DNA of 64,000 nt from Actinocatenispora rupis (GCF_016861975.1 NZ_BOMB01000024.1:124001-188000), one strand, 5' to 3'; positions 26,123 to 36,335 are shown, counted from the first letter of the stretch. Made by a program: numbers and translations. Notes: generated by a model not told the origin, from the sequence alone.

Positions 26123-27529
26123 TCAGCGACCCGACGGCGTGGCCGGTGCCAGCGCCGCGGAGGGATCCAGCGTGGGCCCGGCGGGGATCGTGTGGACCAG
26201 CCCGGCCGGCATGGACACCGCGTACGAGGCGGAGTATCCGAGCATCCCCAGGGCATCCAGCGACGGCACCGGGAACCGCTGGCCGATGTCGGTCACCACG
26301 TCGAAGGTGCCGGCGCCGCCACCGTCGGCGGGCAGCGAACGGACGATCGCCACCCGGCCCGGCGGTACCAGGATCCGGTCCACCAGCGCGGTTCCCGCCC
26401 CGGAACGCGACGGGCTCTGCACCCCGGTGCTCATCGCCGCCACGCTGCTGCCGACCACGATCTGCTCGTCGCCGGACGCGTTGACGACCTCGGCGCACAC
26501 CGACTGGTCCGCCTGCGCGTGCTGCAACGCCGGCACGGTCGCGGGCGGCCGGACGTTCTCGTCGGACGTGGTGACCAGGTGGCCGCTGTGCTTCATGGCG
26601 GTCGCGTCGGAGACCGACACGCGCTGCGGCTGGCTGGAGTACTGGGCCTGGACGATGTCCTTCTGCAGCGCGGTGATCGGCGCCACGCCGTCGGAGAAGA
26701 CCAGGTAGTACTGGGTGCCGGAGCCGGTCTGCGCGGCCAGCAGGTCTCCGTTGGAGTGCCCACTCACCGCCGCCGACGCCGAGCCGTGCTGCGGGACGTC
26801 GATCGGGCCGATGTCGAGGCCCGCCGGTACGCCGTTGACCATCGCCGTACCGACCGCGGTCGCGTCAACCTGGGCGCCGAACAGCGCCGGCACGATCTTC
26901 TCCGGATCGTTGATGCGGTACCGGTGACTGTTCCAGATCAGGTAGATGAGATCGTCGCTGGTGTCACGGACGAGCAGACCCTTGCTGCCCAGGCGGGTGC
27001 CCCCCTTGGGGCCACGGCCGACCGTCAGCGCGGTACTGGTGGCGCGGGCCCCGGTCACGTCCTGCCCGGGCACCGAACACAACGTCCACGGCGCGCCGAC
27101 GTGCGCGGTCCCCGGGGGCAGCGAGTTGGGCGCACCAGGGATCCCCGCCGGTACGCCGCGCGGCACGGCCTGCAACTCCTCGGCGTTGACCCGGTACGTC
27201 TTGCCGCCGCCACCGCTGGCGAGCAGCGCCGAGGCGTAGTTGAGCATCGGATGCAGGACGCGGCCCCGGTAGACGAAGGTCGCGCCGGTCTCCTTCTCCA
27301 CCACGACCGAGCCGTCGGTCTTCCACTTGAGGCTGCCGATGCCGGTGAAGATGCCGTAGACCCCGAAGCCGGCGCCGACCAGGATCGCGATCATGACGCC
27401 GGCGAAGACCGCGCCGACCCCACGCCGCAGCGGGGCCTGGGCCGGGTCGGTCTCGCGCATGACCAGCGCGGAGATCACACGCTGGATCATGAACTGGTAC
27501 GAGTGGAGCTGATCCTGCCTGGTAGCCAT
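26123..27529 (-). CDS. eccB: Type VII secretion protein EccB
   Basis: A 468-residue T7SS core component. It starts MATRQDQLHSYQFMIQRVIS, the family signature, and has one transmembrane helix (about 41-64, GAVFAGVMIAILVGAGFGVY). A large external domain follows with the usual repeats, for example YLIWNSHRYRI and YLVFSDGVAPIT. Two cysteines (PWTLCSVPG and DQSVCAEVV) correspond to the conserved EccB disulfide. EccB projects outward from the membrane complex. Its ATG shares one base with the eccD stop, so it is coupled to eccD. No esx, PE or PPE gene follows on this strand until 25941. Confidence 0.94.
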   Translation of the reverse strand: MATRQDQLHSYQFMIQRVISALVMRETDPAQAPLRRGVGAVFAGVMIAILVGAGFGVYGIFTGIGSLKWKTDGSVVVEKETGATFVYRGRVLHPMLNYASALLASGGGGKTYRVNAEELQAVPRGVPAGIPGAPNSLPPGTAHVGAPWTLCSVPGQDVTGARATSTALTVGRGPKGGTRLGSKGLLVRDTSDDLIYLIWNSHRYRINDPEKIVPALFGAQVDATAVGTAMVNGVPAGLDIGPIDVPQHGSASAAVSGHSNGDLLAAQTGSGTQYYLVFSDGVAPITALQKDIVQAQYSSQPQRVSVSDATAMKHSGHLVTTSDENVRPPATVPALQHAQADQSVCAEVVNASGDEQIVVGSSVAAMSTGVQSPSRSGAGTALVDRILVPPGRVAIVRSLPADGGGAGTFDVVTDIGQRFPVPSLDALGMLGYSASYAVSMPAGLVHTIPAGPTLDPSAALAPATPSGR

Positions 27530-28929
27530 CAGCCGCCCACCCCGGCGAGGATCGCCTGCACGTAGCTGTAGAAGCCCGTGATCACGCAGACGGTCGGGAT
27601 CAGGGAGATGATCGCGACGACGTCGAGGATGTCGGCGATCCGCCCCATGTACGGCGACGGTGGCCGGCGGCTGTAGATCATGCCTGCGGCCAGCACGAAC
27701 CCGGCTCCGAGCACCAGGATGACGATCGCGACCATGCGGCCGATGTTGCCGCTGCCCGCCGCGTACGCCACGGTGAGCAGGGCGACACCGGCGAGTGCGC
27801 CCACGATGAGCGGGACCCGCTGGCGAGGCGTCGGGAACAGCCGGGAACGCAGCAGCAGGGCCACGATGGCCTCGACGGCGAGTACGACCGGCGCCGAGCC
27901 GCCATCGATGATCATCCGTACGGTGGCCGCGATCGACACGATGCTGACCCCGAGCAGTAGTCCGGTGAGAATCTCGTCGGACCGGGCGACCGCGTCGTAG
28001 ACCGCGTTGCGCTCGGGCATCGGCTGGTCCTTGAGCAGGTCCTCCGGCTTCTGTGGCAGCTCGGGCATCGGCAGCTTGCCGAGCCGGATCGACAGCAGGG
28101 GATATCCCGGCAGCAGCGCGATGGCCACGGTCAGGGCGACGCCCGCCACGCCGGCCGGGCTCATCGAGGCGAGCCCGAGCAGGCCGGAGATGATGCCGAA
28201 GATGCCGACGAAGATGCCGGCGGTGAAGATACGGGCGAGCCCGGCTACGCCCACATAGCCGATCACCGCGGCGGTGAGCAGTGTCGCGGAGCCCAGCATC
28301 ACGTGCGGCGCGCCCAGCCCCAGTAGCCCGGTGTGTGCCGGCGCCGCCACGAGCAGCCCGCCGAGCAACGCGTACGGCAGGCCGCAGCCGGCGACGACGG
28401 CGCCGGCCGAGGCGTCGGACATGGCCCGGGAGAGCGTGATGCCGGCGCCGAGCAGTACCACGGCGACGGCGATGCCGACCCCGCCGGGCAGTGCCCACGG
28501 CGGCGAGCTGAGCGCGAGAGTCGGCAGGCCGAGGAACAGCACGGTGCACAGCGCGGCGAGGGCGGCGCGCCGGGTGGCGACGTTGCCCCAGGACCGCCCG
28601 TACCGCCGGGCGCCGCTGGCGATCGCCTCGACGACGTCGTCGTACTCCAACTCCGGCCACTGCGTACGGTGTGAGCGCAGGTGCAGCACGTCACCGTCGC
28701 GTACGCCCTGGACGTTGAACGCGCGGCCCGGCTCCAGCGCGCCACCGGTCGCCCGGTAGAGCGCCCAGCCGCCGTGCCGCTGGCCGTCGTCCGCGGCGTT
28801 CTCGCCGGCGTGCCGCAGGATGTGGGGCAGCAGCTCGGCGAGCGGTACGTTTTCTGGCAGGGCCACGTCGATGCGCCGGTGCGGCGCGGCGACGGTGATC
28901 CGGACCAGCGCGTCGACTGGGGACGTCAT
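27529..28929 (-). CDS. eccD: Type VII secretion protein EccD
   Basis: A 466-residue membrane component that forms the central channel vestibule of the T7SS. Residues about 5-88 form the ubiquitin-like YukD domain (LVRITVAAPHRRIDVALPEN ... DVLHLRS). About eleven transmembrane helices follow, with a Pro-rich cytosolic loop near the middle (LGKLPMPELPQKPEDLLKDQ). It is the first gene of the eccD-eccB operon and is divergent from eccC across 260 bases. Confidence 0.93.
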   Translation of the reverse strand: MTSPVDALVRITVAAPHRRIDVALPENVPLAELLPHILRHAGENAADDGQRHGGWALYRATGGALEPGRAFNVQGVRDGDVLHLRSHRTQWPELEYDDVVEAIASGARRYGRSWGNVATRRAALAALCTVLFLGLPTLALSSPPWALPGGVGIAVAVVLLGAGITLSRAMSDASAGAVVAGCGLPYALLGGLLVAAPAHTGLLGLGAPHVMLGSATLLTAAVIGYVGVAGLARIFTAGIFVGIFGIISGLLGLASMSPAGVAGVALTVAIALLPGYPLLSIRLGKLPMPELPQKPEDLLKDQPMPERNAVYDAVARSDEILTGLLLGVSIVSIAATVRMIIDGGSAPVVLAVEAIVALLLRSRLFPTPRQRVPLIVGALAGVALLTVAYAAGSGNIGRMVAIVILVLGAGFVLAAGMIYSRRPPSPYMGRIADILDVVAIISLIPTVCVITGFYSYVQAILAGVGG

Positions 28930-29189
28930 GCAGCGCCGCCTTCGGTCGCGAGGAAGTCTGAGAGGAGCCGAACCCGCCCGCCAGGCGCGCCCGCGGGCCT
29001 CAACTTAGCAAGCACGCGCCTACGATAGTCAGCGCCCGTGACCCGGGCTGTGTGCCGCCGGGCGCCCGTGCCTAGGGTGACGAAGCATGCCGTTCTTCGC
29101 TGCGCGCGCAGGATGCGCGGAGCGTGAGTCCGACGATCCTGCGCGCGGTCATTCCACCGCGGAAGGCCGAGCGAGGAAGTAGAGGAAAC
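28930..29189. promoter_or_regulatory. Divergent control region between eccD and eccC
   Basis: 260 bases without a supported gene. It must carry promoters for eccD-eccB (-) and eccC with the two following genes (+). The frame of eccC is open upstream to a GTG at 29124 inside this region. No convincing -35/-10 pair or operator repeat is evident. Confidence 0.5.
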
Positions 29190-32100
29190 GTGGGCACGAC
29201 GATCATCAAGCGCCCGGCCCGCCGCCCCGCGCCCGAACTGCCGGCCGGCGAGGTGATTCTCGAACCGCCGCCGGAGGCACCGCAGCCCACCGGCAAGAAC
29301 TGGACCAGGATGCTGATGATCCTGCCCATGTTCGCCGGTACGGCGGCCATGGGTCTGCTCATCGGTGCTGGCAGTGGCGGTCCGCTGCGCTACCTCGCCG
29401 GCGGCATGTACGGCGTGTCCGTGCTCGGCATGCTCGGCATGATGCTGGTCAGCCAGGGTGGCGGCAAGAGCAAGAAGGAAATGATCGAGGCCCGCCGGCA
29501 GTACATGCGGCAGCTGAGCCAGATCCGGGCGCAGGTGCGCCAGACGATCCGGCAGCAGCAGGAGGCCATGCACTACCGGCATCCGACGCCCGACACGCTG
29601 TGGTCGGCGATCGGGAGTACCAGGTTGTGGGAGCGGCGGGTCCGCGACTGGGACTTCGCCATCATCCGGATCGGCGTGGGGCCGCAGGAGATCGCGACCC
29701 CGCTCGTCCCCCCGCAGACCCGTCCGGTGGACGAGCTGGAGCCGCTGTGCGCCGCCGCGCTGCGCCGCTTCGTCACCACGTACTCGATCGTGCCGGACCT
29801 GCCGGTCGCCGTGGCGCTCAAGGGTTTCTCGCGCATCTACCTGCGCGGCGCCGAGCACGACGTGCGCGGTCTGGTCCGGGCGATGATCGCGCAGTACGTG
29901 ACGTTCCACGCGCCGGACGACGCGCTGCTGGCCTGCTGCACCGGCGACGACCGCCGGCGCGAGTGGGAGTGGGTCAAGTGGCTGCCGCACGCGCTGCACC
30001 CGGAGAAGACCGACGCGGTCGGCCAGCTCCGCCTCGTGACGCCGTCGGTGACCGCGCTCGAAGCGATGCTCGGTGACGTGCTGTCGTCCCGGAGTCGCTT
30101 CGACCCCAACGGATCCCTGGTCGGTGGCCCGCACCTGTTCGCCATCATCGACGGCGGTGACGTGGCGGGCTCGGACCACCTGATGACCGAGGGTGGCATG
30201 GAGGGTGTCACCATCCTCAACCTGACCGACCCGCCGCCTCGCGTACTCGACCAGTCGACGCTGGTGCTGGACCTCGCGCCGGACGGCACCCTGTCCAGTA
30301 CGACGATCGACGGGCACGACACGATCGGGCACGCGGACACCCTCGGGCTGCCCGAGTCGGAGGGCCTGGCGCGCCAGCTCTCCGCGCTGCGGCTGTCCGT
30401 GGCCTCGCGCAGCGACCAGCCGCTGAGCAACGAGCTGGGTCTCGCCGAGCTGTTGGAGCTGGGCGACCCGTACGAGCTGGATCTGGCCAACACGTGGGTG
30501 CCGCGGCCGACCCGCGACCGGCTGCGGGTCTCGATCGGTGTCGGACCGGACGGCCGGCCGGTGGATCTGGACCTGAAGGAGTCGGCGCAGGACGGCATGG
30601 GCCCGCACGGCCTGCTGGTCGGCGCGACCGGTTCCGGCAAGTCCGAGCTGCTCCGGACGCTGGTACTCGCGCTCGCGGTGACGCACAGCTCCGAGGTGCT
30701 CAACTTCGTACTGGTGGACTTCAAGGGTGGCGCCACGTTCACCACGCTGGACCGGCTTCCGCACACCAGCGCGGTCATCACCAACCTCGCCGACGAGCTC
30801 TCCCTGGTCGACCGGATGCTCGACGCGATCCAGGGTGAGCTGATCCGCCGGCAGGAGCTGCTGCGGAAGGCCGGAAACTACGCCTCGCAGCGGGACTACG
30901 AGCGGGCGCGGGCGGCCGGCGTGCCGCTGTCGCCGTTGCCGAGCCTGCTGATCATCTGTGACGAGTTCTCCGAGCTGCTGACCGCGAAGCCCGACTTCAT
31001 CGACATGTTCGTGCAGATCGGCCGGGTCGGCCGGTCGCTGGGCGTACACCTGCTGCTGGCGTCCCAACGGCTGGAGGAGGGCCGGCTGCGCGGCCTGGAG
31101 ACCCACCTGTCGTACCGGATCGGGTTGCGGACGTTCTCGGCGATGGAGAGCCGCGTCGTGCTCGGCACCCCCGACGCGTACGAGCTGCCCCGCTCACCCG
31201 GCCACGGCTACCTGAAGATGGGTACCGAGGGCATGGTGCGGTTCAAGGCCGCGTACGTGTCCGGCGTGTACCACAAGGGGATCCGGACCCGGCGCGACAC
31301 CGAGGGCCGCCCCGTCGACCCCGTCCAGGCGTACTCGAGCTTCTACCACGCGCCGCAGGTTCGGGAGGATCCCGACGCGGCGGCCAAGGCCGTGAAGCCG
31401 GACGACGAGGAGGTCGGCGAGACCCTGCTCGACGTGATGGTGGCCCGGATGGAGGGCCAGGGCGTCCCGGCGCACCAGGTCTGGCTGCCGCCGCTGGACG
31501 AGCCGCCGACGCTGGACCAGATGCTCTCGCCGATCGTCAGCAGCCCGCAGCGCGGCCTCGGTACGAGCAACCCGGAGCTGCAGGGCGGGCTCGCCGGCGT
31601 CGTCGGTATCGTCGACAAGCCGTTTGAGCAGCGCCGTGACCTGCTGTGGCTGGATCTCGCCGGCGCCGGCGGAAACGTGGCGGTCACCGGCGGTCCGCAG
31701 AGCGGTAAGAGCACCGCGATCCGTACCCTGCTCGGCAGCGTGGCGCTCACCCACACCCCGCGCGAGGCCCAGTTCTACTGCCTCGACTTCGGTGGCGGCA
31801 CGCTCGCCGCGTTGCGTTCGCTGCCGCACGTCGGCGGCGTGGCCAACCGCCGCGACCTGGACCAGGTCCGCCGCACCATCGCCGAGGTCCGCGGGCTGAT
31901 GTCCGAGCGCGAACAGCTCTTCGCCGACAACAGCGTCGAGGGAATGGCCGCGTACCGCGAGGCCAAGCGGCAGGGCCGGTTCGGCAACGACCCGTTCGGC
32001 GACGTGTTCCTCGTGATCGACGGGTGGGCCACGCTCAACACCGAGTTCGAGTCGCTGATGCCGACGGTCACCGAGATCGTCAACCAGGGCCTCGGGTACG

Positions 32101-33158
32101 GCGTGCACGTCATCGTCACGTGCAACCGGTGGATGGAGCTGCGCCCCGCGGTACGGGACAGCTTCGGCACCAAGCTGGAGCTGCGGCTCGGCGACCCGAG
32201 CGACTCGGCCATCAACCGCCGGGCCGCGCTGAACGTGCCGGAGCAGACGCCCGGCCGCGGTCTGACACCGGACGCGATGCACTTCCTGGTCGGCCTGCCG
32301 CGCATCGACGGCCAGCAGGACGCGACGAACCTGTCCGACGGCGTGATGAAGTTCGTCCAACAGATGCGTAACGACTGGCAGGCTCCGCCCGCGCCGCAGG
32401 TGCGTCTGCTGCCCGACGAGCTGCCGTACTCGTCGCTGCCGGCGCCGGGTTCCGACGGCCGGCAGGGCGTGCCGATCGGTATCGCCGAGACCGACCTGCA
32501 GCCGGTCTACCTGGACATGACGGCCGACCCGCACTTCCTGCTGTTCGGCGACGTCGAGTCCGGCAAGAGCACGTTCCTGCGTACGGTCGCGCGCGGCATC
32601 ACGCAGCGGTACACGCCGGACGAGGCGCGGATCATCATGGTCGACTACCGCCGCAGCCTGCTCGGCTCGGTGAGCGGCGACCACCTGATCGGCCTGGGCT
32701 CGTCCGCCGAGTCCACTTCGGACCTCATCCGGCAGGTCGTGGCCGCGATGCGGGACCGCCTGCCCGGCCCGAACATCACAGCCGAGGAGCTACGGAACCG
32801 GAGCTGGTGGCGCGGCCCCGAGCTGTACGTCCTGATCGACGACTACGACCTAGTGGCCACCGGCGGGACCAACCCGGTGGCGCCGCTGCTGGAGTTCCTG
32901 GCGCAGGGCCGGGACATCGGCCTGCACGTACTCGTGACCCGGCGGGCGGGTGGAGCGTCCCGGGCGATGTTCGATCCTGTGATCAGCCGGATACGTGACG
33001 TGGCCTCGCCCGGCATCGTGATGTCCGGGCCGCGGGACGAGGGGCCGCTGTTGGGCAACGTCCGGCCGCAGATCCTCCCGCCTGGCCGGGGCTGGTTCGT
33101 GACCCGCCGGCACGGTGCCCAGATGGTCCAGCTCGCATGGCTGCCACCGGACCAGTAG
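29190..33158 (+). CDS. eccC: Type VII secretion ATPase EccC (fused EccCa-EccCb)
   Basis: A 1322-residue FtsK/SpoIIIE-type motor that recognises substrates and powers export. It starts with the family's VGTTIIKRPARRPAPELPAG. Two transmembrane helices (about 42-62 and 68-90) and a DUF-type stalk are followed by three ATPase domains. The Walker A motifs are GATGSGKS at 478-485, GGPQSGKS at 834-841 and GDVESGKS at 1120-1127. ATPase 1 has a clear Walker B (SLLIICDEFSELL). All three Lys residues are kept. GTG at 29190 has AGAGGA just upstream; GTG at 29124 is an alternative adding 22 residues. It stands on the strand opposite eccB/eccD and leads an operon with two substrate-like genes. Confidence 0.95.
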   Translation: MGTTIIKRPARRPAPELPAGEVILEPPPEAPQPTGKNWTRMLMILPMFAGTAAMGLLIGAGSGGPLRYLAGGMYGVSVLGMLGMMLVSQGGGKSKKEMIEARRQYMRQLSQIRAQVRQTIRQQQEAMHYRHPTPDTLWSAIGSTRLWERRVRDWDFAIIRIGVGPQEIATPLVPPQTRPVDELEPLCAAALRRFVTTYSIVPDLPVAVALKGFSRIYLRGAEHDVRGLVRAMIAQYVTFHAPDDALLACCTGDDRRREWEWVKWLPHALHPEKTDAVGQLRLVTPSVTALEAMLGDVLSSRSRFDPNGSLVGGPHLFAIIDGGDVAGSDHLMTEGGMEGVTILNLTDPPPRVLDQSTLVLDLAPDGTLSSTTIDGHDTIGHADTLGLPESEGLARQLSALRLSVASRSDQPLSNELGLAELLELGDPYELDLANTWVPRPTRDRLRVSIGVGPDGRPVDLDLKESAQDGMGPHGLLVGATGSGKSELLRTLVLALAVTHSSEVLNFVLVDFKGGATFTTLDRLPHTSAVITNLADELSLVDRMLDAIQGELIRRQELLRKAGNYASQRDYERARAAGVPLSPLPSLLIICDEFSELLTAKPDFIDMFVQIGRVGRSLGVHLLLASQRLEEGRLRGLETHLSYRIGLRTFSAMESRVVLGTPDAYELPRSPGHGYLKMGTEGMVRFKAAYVSGVYHKGIRTRRDTEGRPVDPVQAYSSFYHAPQVREDPDAAAKAVKPDDEEVGETLLDVMVARMEGQGVPAHQVWLPPLDEPPTLDQMLSPIVSSPQRGLGTSNPELQGGLAGVVGIVDKPFEQRRDLLWLDLAGAGGNVAVTGGPQSGKSTAIRTLLGSVALTHTPREAQFYCLDFGGGTLAALRSLPHVGGVANRRDLDQVRRTIAEVRGLMSEREQLFADNSVEGMAAYREAKRQGRFGNDPFGDVFLVIDGWATLNTEFESLMPTVTEIVNQGLGYGVHVIVTCNRWMELRPAVRDSFGTKLELRLGDPSDSAINRRAALNVPEQTPGRGLTPDAMHFLVGLPRIDGQQDATNLSDGVMKFVQQMRNDWQAPPAPQVRLLPDELPYSSLPAPGSDGRQGVPIGIAETDLQPVYLDMTADPHFLLFGDVESGKSTFLRTVARGITQRYTPDEARIIMVDYRRSLLGSVSGDHLIGLGSSAESTSDLIRQVVAAMRDRLPGPNITAEELRNRSWWRGPELYVLIDDYDLVATGGTNPVAPLLEFLAQGRDIGLHVLVTRRAGGASRAMFDPVISRIRDVASPGIVMSGPRDEGPLLGNVRPQILPPGRGWFVTRRHGAQMVQLAWLPPDQ

Positions 33159-33262
33159 AAGATCGGGTTTTCGTTCTTGCCGCCTCCGACTACTCTCGAT
33201 CACACAGAGGGCTGGCCGGAGGCGCGGCCTGACAGGCACCTGTCGAGACGCTTGGAGGGGTC

Positions 33263-34324
33263 GTGGGCGAGCCGAATCCTTACGGGACCGAGACCAGCCA
33301 GAACCTCATCGTCAAGCGCGATGAGGACGGCCGCATCCGGTCCGACGGGTTCGATGCGGGCGAGAAGGACGTCGATCTCCATCCCGACGGCGTCCACGAC
33401 GTCATCTCGAACCTCGGGATCGTCAAGGACAACTTCACCAACGGCAAGAACCAGGTCCTTCCGCCCCTGCGTGACCTGCCCCGGCAGGGCCTCGGTACCA
33501 AGGGCTTCAAGGACGGCGTCGCCGCGATGAAGTTGATCATGTTCGACGAGGCCAACTTCAACCAGGCCGCGGCGTTCTTCGAGGCGTCCGTCGAGAACAT
33601 CCGGATGATGCTGCAGACGATGAAGGACAGCGTCGGCGGCGAGGACGACTTCAGCGCCGTCACCCTCGACGCGGTCAACTTCGCGACCGTCCAGCCTGGT
33701 GCCGCCCGACCCGACGGTCTTCCGGCGGGCTTCAAGGTGAAGAGCTGGATGGACGCCTACGTCGAGCAGCTCAACAGCCCGGCGGCCAACGACGCGGAGA
33801 AGGCACCCGAGCTGTCCGAGTGGTCGGAGACCGGCAGCAGCACCAGCCCGGACGGCACTGTCAACCACTACTTCACCGACCAGATGGGCAACCACCGCAC
33901 GGTGACCACGCAGCCCGACGGGACGATCGTCACCACGCTCATCGACAAGAACGGCCACGCCACGCAGACCAAGGAGAGCCGGCGCTTCACCAACCTCTAC
34001 GACACGACGACGACCACGACCACCGTCACGGATCCCTTCAGCGACCACCCGAAGGAGACGGTGACCGGGAGCGAGTCGGTCACGCACACGCAGAACGCCG
34101 ACGGCAGCCAGACGGTGACCACGACGGAGAACGACAAGGACGGCAAGCCCGTCTCCGCCAACGCGGTCACCACCAACTCGGACGGCAGCACCTCGACGAC
34201 GCACAGCACGTGGAGCAGTGACGGCAAGAAGCACGACGGCGAGACCCTGCACGTGGGTGCCGACGCGCCGACGCCGGAGCGGCCCGAGTCCCCAGTACCC
34301 GGGGCGATCAAGTCGGTCAAGTAG
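33263..34324 (+). CDS. T7SS substrate-like protein with helical N-terminus and RHS-like beta repeats
   Basis: A 353-residue protein. Residues about 40-140 are helical and WXG-like in spacing (HDVISNLGIVKDNFTNG ... FFEASVENIRMMLQTMKDS) without a Trp-x-Gly. Residues about 190-335 are a run of short beta repeats of the form ...SPDGTVxxxFTDxxGNxxTVTTQPDGTxVTT, similar to YD/RHS repeats, rich in Thr, Ser and Asp-Gly. Lys/Pro residues end the chain. No signal peptide is present, consistent with T7SS export. GTG at 33263 follows GGAGGGG. It sits between eccC and another substrate-like gene, 28 bases from the latter. Confidence 0.7.
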   Translation: MGEPNPYGTETSQNLIVKRDEDGRIRSDGFDAGEKDVDLHPDGVHDVISNLGIVKDNFTNGKNQVLPPLRDLPRQGLGTKGFKDGVAAMKLIMFDEANFNQAAAFFEASVENIRMMLQTMKDSVGGEDDFSAVTLDAVNFATVQPGAARPDGLPAGFKVKSWMDAYVEQLNSPAANDAEKAPELSEWSETGSSTSPDGTVNHYFTDQMGNHRTVTTQPDGTIVTTLIDKNGHATQTKESRRFTNLYDTTTTTTTVTDPFSDHPKETVTGSESVTHTQNADGSQTVTTTENDKDGKPVSANAVTTNSDGSTSTTHSTWSSDGKKHDGETLHVGADAPTPERPESPVPGAIKSVK

Positions 34325-34352
34325 GCGTGAGGGCGGCGGGGAGGCTTGCGCG

Positions 34353-36335
34353 ATGAGTGACTACTGGGGCGCCTCTGCGGACCCGATCGGAGGAGGACCG
34401 CAGGGCGGCGGGTCGTACCTGGACAGTTCGCAGTACCTGTCCGACCTGGAGTTCACCGGCCCGGCCAGCACCGACGGCAGCGGCACGTCGATCGAGGCGC
34501 TCTACCTCCAGATCATGGGGGAGAAGCCGGCGCACGTGGCTGCGCTCGCCGACCAGTGGCAGAACGCGCAGGAGTTGCTCAGTCACTTCCATCGGGAGCT
34601 GTACGCGCAGTCCAACCAGCTCTACAACGAGGCGTGGAAGGCGGGCAAGGCCCGCGACGCCTTCATGAAGTACGGGCCCGGCAAGGTCCTCGCCAACCTC
34701 GACGCGTGGAACGAGGCCATCGGCAACAACGTGACCGCACTGCGGCACCTGGTCAACGTCATCAAGCAGCGCCAGGGCGAGATGAAGCAGCTCTGGACCG
34801 ACTACAACAACGCGGTCAAGGACGCTGCCGGCTTCAAGTGGACCGACCCGCTGAAGGACTACGCCAGCGCGTTCACGTTGGGCTTCGGGCCGGACGAGAA
34901 GCAGGACCACATCGACGCCATCAACGAGAAGAAGAAGGAATACACGATCAAGGCCCAGCAGCTGGCCTACAACATGGGCAACGACTACTTCGACGCCATC
35001 AGCAAGATGAGCTCGGGGTACGGTCCGGCGTTCCTGCCGCCGGACACGGTGCTCAACCAGCCGAACCACCCGGCCTTCCCGACGATCGGGGCCGGTCCGG
35101 CTCCCGCGCCGGCTCCTGCTCCTGCCCCCGCACCCGCGCCGGCCCCCGCTCCTGCGCCGGCTCCGGCACCCGCGCCGGCCCCGGCCCCAGCTCCGAACCC
35201 GAAGCAGCCGCCGCCGCTCAGCAAGGAGTTCCGGCAGGCGCCCGCGCCGACTCCCGCTCCAGCGCCGCCGCCCACGGCGCCAGCGCCGGCACCGACGCCC
35301 TTCGCGAGGACCGCACCGACCGTGGCGCCACCGCCGACCGCACCGGGCGGCGGCCGTGGTGTGCTCGGCGGTCAGCGACCGAACCCGGCCGCGCCACCGA
35401 GCCCCACCTCGGCACGCAACGCATCGGTGAGCAATCCACCCGGCATGCGCAACGGCGTACTCGGCGGCAAGGGCCCCGGCAGCGCGCCGGACAGTCCCGG
35501 TCTTGGTGGTGGCAGCGGCGGCGTCGGCCGCACGCCACCGGTGTCGCCATCGTCGATGGGCCGCAACGCCAACGGCCTCCGATCCCGGCCGCCCGGCCTG
35601 GGCGGTGAGGGGCCCAACGCGAGCCGTACGCCGCCCGCCGGGGTGCTCGGCGGCAACAAGAACCGCCGCCCGGCCGCGGGCGAGCCGCCACGTGGCGCGC
35701 TGCCCGGTTCGGACCTGAGTGAGTCGCTGCCGCCGGGCGCGACTGCACCGGTGTTGAACAACCGCGGCCCGAGCATCGCGGGTACCGACGCCGAGCGCAC
35801 GCCGGCAGGCCCACCGCGCAGTGCACGTAACGGGGCGACCCCGCCTGTCCTCAACAAGGGGAGCAACGTGCCGCCGGCCGGTGGGGCGCAGCCGCCCGCG
35901 GCGGGTCGCAAGCCCGAGCGTAAGGACAAGCGCTCCGGCCTGCCGCCGGTTCCTGGTACGGATTGGGCGGGTGCCCAGTCGGCTCTGGAGTCGTCCACGA
36001 ACCCGGTGCTCGACGCGAACGAGTTGCCCATCGACCCGACCGCATCCCGGCTCGCCGAGTTGCCCGAGTCGCTGCGTGGCACGACTGGACGACCCACGGC
36101 CGGTTCGCCGGTCAGCGAGCGCAGCGGCCCGCCTCGCGTCTCGGCCGATGCCGCGGCGCGCAGGACTCGACGCAACGAGGACAAGTCCGAGCGGCGGGAC
36201 GAAGCGGCGCGGGTGGTCACCGACGAGGAGGCGTTCAGCGTCGAGACGCCAGGCGGCTCCGTGCTCCGGGAGACCCAGTCGGAGGAGCCGGCGTACCGGT
36301 CGGAGCCGGCGCCGAAGCTCGGCGGCGGTCACTGA
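34353..36335 (+). CDS. EspB/PPE-like T7SS substrate with Pro-Ala-rich tail
   Basis: A 660-residue protein. The first 230 residues form long helices (LYLQIMGEKPAHVAALADQW, then NEAWKAGKARDAFMKYGPGK, and INEKKKEYTIKAQQLAY), consistent with a WXG/PPE or EspB-type bundle. A Pro-Ala run (249-281) begins a disordered tail with about eight R-x-GVLGGxxP or PPVLNxG-type repeats (for example GRGVLGGQRPNPAAP, NGVLGGKGPGS and GATPPVLNKGSN). The last 60 residues are charged. There is no Sec signal. I did not find a clean YxxxD/E. GGGGAGG precedes the ATG at 34353. It is the last gene of the eccC operon, followed by a hairpin. Confidence 0.72.
   Translation: MSDYWGASADPIGGGPQGGGSYLDSSQYLSDLEFTGPASTDGSGTSIEALYLQIMGEKPAHVAALADQWQNAQELLSHFHRELYAQSNQLYNEAWKAGKARDAFMKYGPGKVLANLDAWNEAIGNNVTALRHLVNVIKQRQGEMKQLWTDYNNAVKDAAGFKWTDPLKDYASAFTLGFGPDEKQDHIDAINEKKKEYTIKAQQLAYNMGNDYFDAISKMSSGYGPAFLPPDTVLNQPNHPAFPTIGAGPAPAPAPAPAPAPAPAPAPAPAPAPAPAPAPAPNPKQPPPLSKEFRQAPAPTPAPAPPPTAPAPAPTPFARTAPTVAPPPTAPGGGRGVLGGQRPNPAAPPSPTSARNASVSNPPGMRNGVLGGKGPGSAPDSPGLGGGSGGVGRTPPVSPSSMGRNANGLRSRPPGLGGEGPNASRTPPAGVLGGNKNRRPAAGEPPRGALPGSDLSESLPPGATAPVLNNRGPSIAGTDAERTPAGPPRSARNGATPPVLNKGSNVPPAGGAQPPAAGRKPERKDKRSGLPPVPGTDWAGAQSALESSTNPVLDANELPIDPTASRLAELPESLRGTTGRPTAGSPVSERSGPPRVSADAAARRTRRNEDKSERRDEAARVVTDEEAFSVETPGGSVLRETQSEEPAYRSEPAPKLGGGH
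35097..35195 (+). repeat. Pro-Ala dipeptide repeat tract
   Basis: 33 codons reading (Pro-Ala)16-Pro with mixed synonymous codons (CCG, CCC, CCT, CCA / GCG, GCC, GCT, GCA). The length is kept at protein level rather than by a simple DNA repeat. Confidence 0.9.
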
